This document shows, piece after piece, positions 9,301-15,135 of a stretch of 64,000 bases of DNA. The translations under genes were made by a program, and so were the position numbers. A model generated the notes under the pieces. The model was not told the DNA's origin and made no database searches. It was given only the letters and a program-made list of their open reading frames with translations. Position 1 is the stretch's first letter, and every line of letters starts with the position of its first letter. The stretch lies in NCBI GenBank assembly GCA_944324425.1, contig CALUWE010000005.1, positions 1-64,000 of the forward strand, in the 5' to 3' direction. The DNA is from Candidatus Gastranaerophilales bacterium. GTDB lineage: Bacteria > Cyanobacteriota > Vampirovibrionia > Gastranaerophilales > Gastranaerophilaceae.

Positions 9301-9385
9301 CAAGCAGCATAACAGCGCCATCGATTTTGTTGATGGCAAGCTGCTGTTTATAATTAGGTTTAAAATTTTCTTTTGTTTGCTGCAC
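6362..9385 (-). CDS. UvrD/PcrA-like superfamily 1 helicase with C-terminal RecB/AddB-type nuclease
   Basis: A 1007-residue fusion. The helicase part carries Walker A GPGTGKT (near 30), Walker B LVDEYQDT, motif III GDDDQIIYSFQGA, motif V VTYHGSKGREFEYV and motif VI LLFVGITRAK. From about residue 760 a PD-(D/E)XK domain follows: LSQSTLNQYINCPLSYFYS, GSSIHFAIDF, and ICIFDFKTG with the catalytic D and K. One upstream Cys plus the terminal CKFCNYKLIC (CxxCx5C) match the iron-sulfur cysteine pattern of AddB-type nucleases. It probably processes double-strand DNA ends. The start is a GTG at 9385 sharing one base with the yebC stop (TAGTG), hence translationally coupled to yebC. No AddB/RecC partner is visible nearby. 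Confidence 0.9.
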   Translation of the reverse strand: MQQTKENFKPNYKQQLAINKIDGAVMLLAGPGTGKTFTLTKRIEKMLSNGVKPESILCLTFSDAASNQMKVKLVEKIGPEASGVNISTYHSFCNEIIKQYPEEFEMTSNVQMADDVTKQAILKECIDEFDQKEGIQFLKDKWGNKYFFIGQILGGIETIKRERTTKEKYFKYLEEDIEWGEKLKNLYAEKIEREENKKPMKTFLEKLENQEKKMGKAKEFYSIFEIYKRKLNENNLIDFSDMINFVIEKLESDEDFLCKVTKGLEYILVDEYQDTSKVQNELIFNLLRGTKKENIFVVGDDDQIIYSFQGARSRNLVDFLEKFPDASVISLNENRRSTQTILDFSDILISKDKFRLNSHNGEMVDKKLIAKNEDVIKKEEKIKFNVFQETIQEDNFIIEEIEKLIQKGTKLEEIAIITRKNDKLEEYARLLKQKNIPYILSRAKNALFIPSFITFFSYLKILENVYLEQDKLFALLTNAPFKFDDEIIAELLYKQRKTDKNWYEILKDEDNEKFKNSIEVQNFLKTYNELKLKKMYTPLLPFLYEVLGKTGILSYFSNIKDETQFENIQAIQRLIDEAKSYLILHKNATLNEFTAHIDTYIKQDIKIELKKDDSKKDAIQLVTYHGSKGREFEYVFMPNLTAKSFEKMSQGNTEIALPIEKSLFSNDKDENKDAEILRLLFVGITRAKFGLYLSYSNATDGATQSATKYITNLFPEANNFIEQKIYELDLDSKINEAIKNLTVQFSENSYKKEIQERINEIVLSQSTLNQYINCPLSYFYSNILCVPVYVEDKDTLSYGSSIHFAIDFMTKNAIKNGFWGEKDDMLNKFIEKMNDMEFTTPEKREEFEKRGVKSIDENFPKLIEANPNNILQTEYRMELNFEGTILKGFADRISKNNLGNICIFDFKTGSHKTLKQRKEYYIQLLFYKFLYEELNPNSKVGECALLFFEEGLKSSGIENVADNNEEIKEIIRKAVSDIKNLNFEPIKDKDNCKFCNYKLICRLHNQN

Positions 9386-10170
9386 TAAATGTTCACTTTT
9401 TCCATTATTTCATCATCAATGTCAAAATTAGAATAAACGTTTTGAACATCATCATGTTCTTCTAATTTTTCCATTAAAAGAAGAACTTTTCTTGCGGTTT
9501 CAGGGTCTGTAATTTCGGTTGAATTTGACGGAATTCTTGTATTTTCCGCCGTTTTTGCTTTGTAACCCAATTTTTCCAAGCCTTCCGTTGTCATTTGAAG
9601 ATTTTCCGTTGTTGTTACAACTTTAATTTCATCATCTTCTTCATAAACATCTTTTGGCTCAAATTCAAGGCTTGCTTCTAAAATTTCATCAAGCTCAATA
9701 ACTTTTGCCTTTTCTTTTTTATTTTCAGGTTCAATTACTTTATCAAAAGTAATAACACCGACAGGTTCAAATATCCAGCCAACGCAACCGTCAGCGCCCA
9801 AGTTGCCGCCAAATTTTGTGAAATAGCTTCTAATGTCGCCTGCGGTTCTGTTTCTGTTATCTGTTGCAGCTTCTATAAAAATAGCTGCACCGCCTGCAGA
9901 GTATCCTTCATAAGTTAATTCTTCGTAATTGTCTCCGCCAGCACCGCCTGCACCTTTTTCAATTGCACGTTTAATGTTATCGTTAGGCAATCCCCCTGCT
10001 TTTGCTTTATCGATTGCGGTTCTAAGCCTAAAGTTGCCCGCAGGGTCTCCCCCGCCCATTTTGGCTGCAATAATAATTTCTCTTGAAAATTTTGCAAAGT
10101 TTGCGCCGCGGAGTGCGTCTGTTTTTGCTTTTTTATGTTTAATGTTTGCCCATTTGGAATGTCCTGACAT
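9385..10170 (-). CDS. yebC: YebC/PmpR (TACO1) family protein
   Basis: 261 residues. The N-terminus MSGHSKWANIKHKKAKTDA and following GGGDPAGNFRLR are diagnostic of the YebC/PmpR family. Members were described as DNA-binding transcriptional regulators, and more recently linked to relieving ribosome stalling; which applies here cannot be seen. GGAAG lies 5 nt upstream of the ATG. It is the first gene of a leftward pair, with the helicase-nuclease starting on its stop codon. It is divergent from the TPR gene with only 41 bp between the two starts. Confidence 0.95.
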   Translation of the reverse strand: MSGHSKWANIKHKKAKTDALRGANFAKFSREIIIAAKMGGGDPAGNFRLRTAIDKAKAGGLPNDNIKRAIEKGAGGAGGDNYEELTYEGYSAGGAAIFIEAATDNRNRTAGDIRSYFTKFGGNLGADGCVGWIFEPVGVITFDKVIEPENKKEKAKVIELDEILEASLEFEPKDVYEEDDEIKVVTTTENLQMTTEGLEKLGYKAKTAENTRIPSNSTEITDPETARKVLLLMEKLEEHDDVQNVYSNFDIDDEIMEKVNI

Positions 10171-10199
10171 ATAATTCTTCCCTTTTTTACTTTTGATAC

Positions 10200-10205
10200 T
10201 ATAAT
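10200..10205 (+). promoter_or_regulatory. -10 box of the TPR gene, predicted leaderless
   Basis: A perfect TATAAT (10200-10205) ends 6 nt before the ATG at 10212. There is no Shine-Dalgarno, so transcription probably begins at the start codon. Confidence 0.55.
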
Positions 10206-10211
10206 TAAATC

Positions 10212-10724
10212 ATGGAAAAAAACAACGAGCAAGAAAAAAAACAGGCTAAAGTTCAGGAAAATGAACAAAATCAGCCTTTTATAGATAAAATTGAATTTGT
10301 AAGAGAATTAATTGCAGATTGCAGATTTGACGATGCTTTTGAAATTTTAGGCAGAATGGAAGAAGAAGAACCCGACAATTTTGAAGTAAACTATGAGCTT
10401 GCAAGGCTTCAATATGAAATGGGTGATTATTACAGTGCAATTGCAAATTATGAGGTGGTTTTAGAAAATCATCAAAGCCCGATTATTTTTTATAATTTGG
10501 GCTGCGCTTATGAAGCGAACGATGAACCCGATAAGGCGGTTTCAGCACACCTGAAAGCAATTACAATGAATGAAAATTTCCCTTATTCTTATAAAAAATT
10601 GGGAACCTTGTTTTTGGCGCGCGGCGACAAAACATCTGCTAAAGAATATTTTGAAGATTATATCAAGTTGGATATTGCGGATGATGAAAAAGAAAGTGTA
10701 AAACTTATATTGAACAGAATATAA
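10212..10724 (+). CDS. Tetratricopeptide-repeat protein
   Basis: 170 residues. After a Lys/Gln/Glu-rich N-terminal 20 residues there are about three TPR-like helical hairpins, for example NFEVNYELARLQYEMGDYYS, IIFYNLGCAYEANDEPDKA and YSYKKLGTLFLARGDKTSA. TPRs mediate protein-protein contacts; the partner is unknown. There is no signal peptide, so it is presumably cytoplasmic. It sits 13 bp upstream of a glutaredoxin gene and is likely cotranscribed with it. The start is supported by a -10 box spaced for leaderless transcription. Confidence 0.82.
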   Translation: MEKNNEQEKKQAKVQENEQNQPFIDKIEFVRELIADCRFDDAFEILGRMEEEEPDNFEVNYELARLQYEMGDYYSAIANYEVVLENHQSPIIFYNLGCAYEANDEPDKAVSAHLKAITMNENFPYSYKKLGTLFLARGDKTSAKEYFEDYIKLDIADDEKESVKLILNRI

Positions 10725-10737
10725 GGAACATTTTTTT

Positions 10738-10989
10738 ATGAATATTGAAATTTATACGCTGGATTATTGTCCTTTTTGCAAAAAAGCAAAAGCATTTTTT
10801 GATGAAAGAAATATCCCCTATATTGAATATAAATTGGATGGCGACGAAGAAGAAGAATTCAGAAAGCTGCAAAAAAAATTTAATATAAAAGGTGATGTTA
10901 CCGTTCCCCAAATTATAATAGACGGTAAAAGAATCGGCGGCTATTCGGATTTAATTGCGCTTTATGAGGCAGGTAAATTGAATTTTTAA
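10738..10989 (+). CDS. Glutaredoxin
   Basis: An 83-residue glutaredoxin with the redox motif CPFC near residue 12, the cis-proline strand VTVPQIIIDG near residue 60, and a C-terminal GGYSDLIALYEAGKL that matches the GSH-binding GG(Y)(D/S)D region. It reduces disulfides or glutathionylated proteins with glutathione or a substitute thiol; no glutathione synthesis gene is seen here. It is second in an operon with the TPR gene. Confidence 0.92.
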   Translation: MNIEIYTLDYCPFCKKAKAFFDERNIPYIEYKLDGDEEEEFRKLQKKFNIKGDVTVPQIIIDGKRIGGYSDLIALYEAGKLNF

Positions 10990-11075
10990 CTTTTGTAAAC
11001 ATTTTAATTAAAGTATTTAAGATTTTTCATTCTGAATCCGTAAGAGTTTATATAGATCAGATTCAAGGATGAACT

Positions 11076-11231
11076 ATGCTAAAAAAAGCAATTTTACCCA
11101 CTTCGAATAACTCAAGAGATATCATAATGATTATCCAAGGTGCCAAAAAACGCCGCATGATGGCGCATAGCACCGTTAAGGCTGTTAATACCGAGCTTGG
11201 TTTGAAGCCCGATTTGGCAACCGTTAAATAA
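11076..11231 (+). CDS. Possible 51-residue basic protein
   Basis: A short open frame starting ATG at 11076 with AAGG 7 nt upstream (11065-11068) and ending TAA at 11231. The product begins MLKKAILPTS, has a Lys/Arg patch AKKRRMMAHS and ends LKPDLATVK. I do not recognise it. It lies in a 373-bp gap (10990-11363) between the glutaredoxin gene and a coiled-coil gene that otherwise holds only short hairpins. The good ribosome-binding site and the non-AT-biased codons favour a real gene, but the length makes it uncertain. Confidence 0.45.
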   Translation: MLKKAILPTSNNSRDIIMIIQGAKKRRMMAHSTVKAVNTELGLKPDLATVK

Positions 11232-11300
11232 TTACACCCATAAAGCGCAAACCCCAAATACGCTTAAAAATTGAAAAAAGAGAAAATCGAACATACCAAG

Positions 11301-11340
11301 CAGGTTTTTTAGGCTATCGCTCAGGGAACCTGTTTTAGTT
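11301..11340 (+). terminator. Weak terminator-like hairpin
   Basis: CAGGTT (11301-11306) pairs with AACCTG (11327-11332) around a 20-nt loop, followed by TTTTAGTTTA. It could end the transcript carrying the 51-residue frame. Confidence 0.35.
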
Positions 11341-11363
11341 TAAAAAATAGAAAGGGAACAAAA

Positions 11364-11951
11364 ATGGGATATTGTTTTGAACTAACAAGAAAACTTCTTG
11401 AAATGAATGCTAACAAGGCTACTACGGAAGAGGCAAAAAAGCTCAACAAAGAGCTTACGGACGAATGCAAAGAAAAACTTGAAAAATATTCGATAAATAA
11501 ACCTCAAGAAAATAAAAAGCAAACCGAAGAAGACGAATGTATTGATTCAAACGAGCTTGTTGATGATATCAGAGAAGAGCTCGATAAATTGAAAAACGAA
11601 AAAGAACAGCTTGAAGAAGAGCTTGATGCCATTACTAAAGAAATCGCTGAGCTGCTGGATCAACTTAACGAATTGAAAGCTGAAAAGCAAGAAGAAGAAA
11701 AAGACTTGCAGGAAGAATTGGAAAAGCTCATGGAAAATATGAAAGCAATCGAAGAAAAACTGCAAAAAGGGAAAAAGGATAATGCCGAAAAAGGCGAATT
11801 GGATGAACAAAAAGCAGAAATATATGAAAACATTCAGAAAATCGCCGCTCAATTGCAGCAAATACAACAGGATATGCAATCAATGGATTCAGCTGGCGTC
11901 AACACGGATCAAAACACTGTAAACGATTCAAATGTAAACAAAAAAGAATAA
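11364..11951 (+). CDS. Coiled-coil protein of unknown function
   Basis: 195 residues with an almost uninterrupted Glu/Lys/Leu heptad pattern from about residue 60 to 170 (for example EQLEEELDAITKEIAELLDQ), preceded by a 50-residue region with MGYCFELTRKLLEMN and followed by an Asn/Ser/Asp-rich tail. No signal peptide or membrane segment. The ATG has a strong AAAGGG upstream. A clean bidirectional terminator follows immediately, so it is monocistronic. It is probably a structural or scaffolding protein; no specific function can be claimed. Confidence 0.72.
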   Translation: MGYCFELTRKLLEMNANKATTEEAKKLNKELTDECKEKLEKYSINKPQENKKQTEEDECIDSNELVDDIREELDKLKNEKEQLEEELDAITKEIAELLDQLNELKAEKQEEEKDLQEELEKLMENMKAIEEKLQKGKKDNAEKGELDEQKAEIYENIQKIAAQLQQIQQDMQSMDSAGVNTDQNTVNDSNVNKKE

Positions 11952-11952
11952 C

Positions 11953-11981
11953 AAAAAACCGAGCATATGCTCGGTTTTTTT
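11953..11981. terminator. Bidirectional terminator
   Basis: AAAAAACCGAGC and GCTCGGTTTTTT form a perfect hairpin around ATAT, with a T-run on both strands. It serves the coiled-coil gene and the leftward ftsB-like gene. Confidence 0.88.
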
Positions 11982-12453
11982 ACGGTAGAACAAAATCGGG
12001 ATTATTCTCCGAATCCGGATGAATAACCTTATTTACTATATTTTTTTCAAAGAAATCAATAAACTGTTCTTTTTTTGTTTTTGGTTTTTCTTCTTCATTT
12101 GGGGTGTTAATTATAACCAAAACCTCATTTTCGCCTGCCATTTTAAGGTTGTTTCTTGCGATGGATTCAACCCTGTTTGTGGAATTAAAATTATCAAGCT
12201 CGTTTTTTAATCTTTTATTTTTTTGCAGCGCAGCCTCTTTTAGTTCTCTTGCTTTAATAATTTTTCCTCTGTAAAAAACAATTTTGGATGTGTTTAAAAT
12301 GGCGCTGTATGTAATTTGAATAACACAAAGCAAAAGAACAATCGTCATAAAAGAAAGATAAACCTTGTTTTTTCTCATCTTCTTTTTTTGGATGGTTCTT
12401 GTTTTTTTTCTCAGATTATCGCCTGTTATTGTATCTTGATTTTCAAGTGCCAT
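11980..12453 (-). CDS. Septum-formation initiator (FtsB/DivIC-like) protein
   Basis: 157 residues: a basic cytoplasmic N-terminus (RKKTRTIQKKKMRKNK), one membrane helix near residues 32-52 (VYLSFMTIVLLLCVIQITYS), and an extracytoplasmic coiled coil (KARELKEAALQKNKRLKNEL) ending in the family-like VESIARNNLKMAGENEVLVI. This is the FtsB/DivIC topology; such proteins bridge FtsL and FtsQ/DivIB in the divisome. It follows dnaA but has its own -10 box spaced for a leaderless start. The FtsL-like gene is 30 kb away at 43581. Confidence 0.8.
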   Translation of the reverse strand: MALENQDTITGDNLRKKTRTIQKKKMRKNKVYLSFMTIVLLLCVIQITYSAILNTSKIVFYRGKIIKARELKEAALQKNKRLKNELDNFNSTNRVESIARNNLKMAGENEVLVIINTPNEEEKPKTKKEQFIDFFEKNIVNKVIHPDSENNPDFVLP

Positions 12454-12460
12454 AGATTTA

Positions 12461-12466
12461 ATTTTA
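12461..12466 (-). promoter_or_regulatory. -10 box of the FtsB/DivIC-like gene
   Basis: TAAAAT on the minus strand ends 7 nt before the ATG at 12453, with no Shine-Dalgarno sequence. A near-leaderless geometry. Confidence 0.4.
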
Positions 12467-12490
12467 CTCTTTTTTGTTTAATTGTACAAA

Positions 12491-13912
12491 TTAATCTCTT
12501 ATCAGTTTTTCAATTTCATTGATATTTTCTTTCAGTGATGCATCAAGCGCAATATCTTTTTTTAATTTTTCATATGAATATATAATTGTCGTGTGGTTTT
12601 TGTTAAAACTTTGAGCAATAACGGGAAAACTTAAGTTGAGAATTTCTCTTGTCAGATAAATTGCAGCTTGTCTTGCCGATTTTATTTCGCTTGACCTTTG
12701 GCTCCCTTTGATAAGCTCAGATGTGGTGCCAAAGTATTCTGCACATTTTTTAATAATATCATCGGTAACAATCTTTTTTTGGTTTTCCTTAAATCCTAAA
12801 ATTTCTTTTGCGCTTTGAACTGTTAAATCTATTCCCTGAATTGAAGCATAAGCGCTTACTTTGTTATATGCGCCTTCAAGCTCTCTTATATTTTTTGAAT
12901 AATTTTTGGCCAAAAATTCTGCAACTTCATCCGTTATTTCATAATTTGCGCGTTTTGCATGTTTTTTTATTATTTCAATTCTTGTGTCTAAGGAAGGTGG
13001 TTTAATTTCAACCGATAAACCCCATTCATATCTGCTTTTTAATCTGTCAGGGGTTTTTTCAAAGGTTTCAATCGGCCTGTCTGATGCAAAAACTATCTGT
13101 TTTCCGGCATGAAAAAGTGCGTCAAACGTGTTAAAAATTTCTTCTTCCGTTCTTTTTTTGCCTTCGGCAAATTGAATATCATCTAAAAGTAAAACATCAA
13201 TATTTCTGTACTGTTCTCTGAATTTTCTCATTTCATTGTAAGAATCATTCCCGTTTCTGCAGGAGTCCACTAATTGGTTTGTAAATTCTTCGGTTTTAGC
13301 ATATTTTACTTTTAGCTTGGGAAAATTTTTTAAAATGTTGTGGCCTATCGCTTGCATTAAATGTGTTTTGCCAATGCCGACAGAACCTGTTATAAAAAGC
13401 GGGTTGAATTTTTGCCCCGGGGCTTCCGAAATTAATTTAGCTGCGTCATACGCTACTTTGGAATTTTCCCCCTTAACAAAATTTTCGAATGTATATTTTA
13501 AATTTAAAGCGCAAAAAGAATGCATTTGCTTTAAATTGTCAATTTGCTCTTGCATTAGGGCAATTTCTTCCGTCGGTTTATATTTTTTCTTCGGTGCTTT
13601 TTTAACATCCGACGGCACAAAAATAATTTCAACGGGAATATCTTTGCCTAAGCTTGTTTGAACAGCATTTTGTATTTCGGGTAAAAATTTTTGGTTCAGG
13701 TGGCTGACACCAAACGCTTGATCGGATTTAACGGTGAATATATCTTTTTTAAACTGTTCTTCATTTGGCATAACCGGTTTTAATGGCGTTATCCAAGGTT
13801 CAAAAGTTGACGGAGGAAGGCTGTTTTTTAAAATTTCAAGCGCACTGTTCCATACCGATATATAATCTAATTCCGTTCCCTCTTTAGTCATGACAAAAAT
13901 TGCTTCTTCCAT
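12491..13912 (-). CDS. dnaA: Chromosomal replication initiator DnaA
   Basis: 473 residues with all four DnaA domains: N-terminal domain I (1-90), a linker with KKAPKKKYKP, an AAA+ domain with Walker A GSVGIGKTH (176-184) and Walker B LLLDDIQF (near 244), and a C-terminal DNA-binding domain with ARQAAIYLTREI. It opens the origin by binding DnaA boxes. The base-contacting signature is unusual: where most DnaA have FG(G/N)(R/K)DHTT, this one has FNKNHTT (436-442), one residue shorter with Asn for the conserved Asp. No dnaN, gyrB or DnaA-box cluster is adjacent, so this is not obviously an origin. The start is ATG 13912 or the internal ATG at 13891. Confidence 0.95.
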   Translation of the reverse strand: MEEAIFVMTKEGTELDYISVWNSALEILKNSLPPSTFEPWITPLKPVMPNEEQFKKDIFTVKSDQAFGVSHLNQKFLPEIQNAVQTSLGKDIPVEIIFVPSDVKKAPKKKYKPTEEIALMQEQIDNLKQMHSFCALNLKYTFENFVKGENSKVAYDAAKLISEAPGQKFNPLFITGSVGIGKTHLMQAIGHNILKNFPKLKVKYAKTEEFTNQLVDSCRNGNDSYNEMRKFREQYRNIDVLLLDDIQFAEGKKRTEEEIFNTFDALFHAGKQIVFASDRPIETFEKTPDRLKSRYEWGLSVEIKPPSLDTRIEIIKKHAKRANYEITDEVAEFLAKNYSKNIRELEGAYNKVSAYASIQGIDLTVQSAKEILGFKENQKKIVTDDIIKKCAEYFGTTSELIKGSQRSSEIKSARQAAIYLTREILNLSFPVIAQSFNKNHTTIIYSYEKLKKDIALDASLKENINEIEKLIRD

Positions 13913-14013
13913 CCTTTCTTCTTAACAATTTTACTATAAAAAGTTATTGTAGTAATATAAGATTAAATTTTGTTAAACCTACACCTTGGGGAATTACCGT
14001 TAAGAGAATTTTA

Positions 14014-15135
14014 ATGAAATTCATAAATCATTCATATCTTTTTGACTTATTCAGAAATCTATATGCAGACATTTCTTATAAGTCTTTCCTGAATAAAACA
14101 GGAAAGGCAATAATTCCCTTGAGATATTTTTTGGAGCTTACATACAGATGTAATTTGGACTGTCCTTATTGCTATTTGGGGCACAATCGCCATAAGGTTG
14201 AGTTAACAACCGGTGAATGGTTAAATGTTTTGTCTCAAATTCCTTGGTATGGCTTAATAACACTTGTCGGCGGAGAACCTTTTTTAAGGAATGATTTTGT
14301 CGATATTATGCGCTATGCTTCCAAAAAGGTATTCGGTAAAGTTAATGTGGTTTCAAACGGCACTCTTTTAAATGAGCAATATATCGATGAAATGATTAAA
14401 TCAAAAATTGTTTTATTCAGCGTTTCTTTGGATGGTTGGGGAAAAACGCATGATTTAAACAGAAACAAAGAAGGCATTTTTGATAAAATCACAAATAACC
14501 TTGAAATAATCAACAAAAAACGCCATAAAAGCTCAACTATGATTGATATTAAAACCATAGTTTTGAAAAACAACATTGAAGACATCTTTAAACTTTATGA
14601 ATATTGCACAAAAATGGGCTTTGAATATTTGTCCGTGTCCTTTTTAAGAAATAACGGACTCAAACAAAATGCAATTTTAGAAGATGATTTCACCTCTATT
14701 TTCTACGAACCTTCTTATGATATTGACCCTTATTTTGATGTGGAACATTTTTTGGATGTTTATAAAAGAATTTGCGATTTGTCAAAAAAATCCCCCACAA
14801 GAATAAGGTTTTCGCCAAAATTTGAAGGCGGCGGCGCAAATAAAGAAATTCAAAGAATCAGAAACTTCTTTAAACCCAAAGATTTAAACGATTTAAAAAG
14901 ACATCCTAAGGAAATTTATTACCCCTGCAAATACCCTTATTCAAACATTATGATTAACCCTTCAGGTGATGTATACCCTTGTTTATCGTTTAAAATCGGA
15001 AATGTAAAAGAAAAAAGCATAAAAGAGCTTTTTAATACGCCCAAATACAGATGCTTCAGAAAAAACCTGAAATATTCAAAGGCGTTTACATCTTGTCAGA
15101 TGTGCTGTGAACTTAAAGTTAAGGATAAAAATTAA
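14014..15135 (+). CDS. Radical SAM protein with SPASM-like C-terminus
   Basis: 373 residues from ATG 14014; an upstream in-frame ATG at 13900 would lie within dnaA and is unlikely. The radical SAM motif CNLDCPYC is near residue 45, followed by GGEPFLRNDF and VVSNGTLLN (SAM-binding strands). The C-terminal region has NPSGDVYPCLSFKIGN and a terminal CQMCC, typical of SPASM or twitch domains holding auxiliary iron-sulfur clusters. Such enzymes often modify peptides. Its stop codon abuts the ATG of an M16 protease, so the pair is translationally coupled, like PqqE with PqqF. The substrate is unknown and no precursor peptide was found beside it. Confidence 0.88.
   Translation: MKFINHSYLFDLFRNLYADISYKSFLNKTGKAIIPLRYFLELTYRCNLDCPYCYLGHNRHKVELTTGEWLNVLSQIPWYGLITLVGGEPFLRNDFVDIMRYASKKVFGKVNVVSNGTLLNEQYIDEMIKSKIVLFSVSLDGWGKTHDLNRNKEGIFDKITNNLEIINKKRHKSSTMIDIKTIVLKNNIEDIFKLYEYCTKMGFEYLSVSFLRNNGLKQNAILEDDFTSIFYEPSYDIDPYFDVEHFLDVYKRICDLSKKSPTRIRFSPKFEGGGANKEIQRIRNFFKPKDLNDLKRHPKEIYYPCKYPYSNIMINPSGDVYPCLSFKIGNVKEKSIKELFNTPKYRCFRKNLKYSKAFTSCQMCCELKVKDKN

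Noticed and set aside
12454-14013. Replication origin next to dnaA
   Set aside because: No cluster of DnaA boxes, no dnaN/recF/gyrB neighbourhood and no AT-rich unwinding repeats beyond the background; dnaA is often away from oriC in relatives of cyanobacteria.
13913-14013. A precursor peptide for the radical SAM/M16 pair
   Set aside because: I looked in all frames of 13913-14013 and 17761-17839 and saw no short frame with a start signal and core-like Cys, Gly, Asn or Thr residues.
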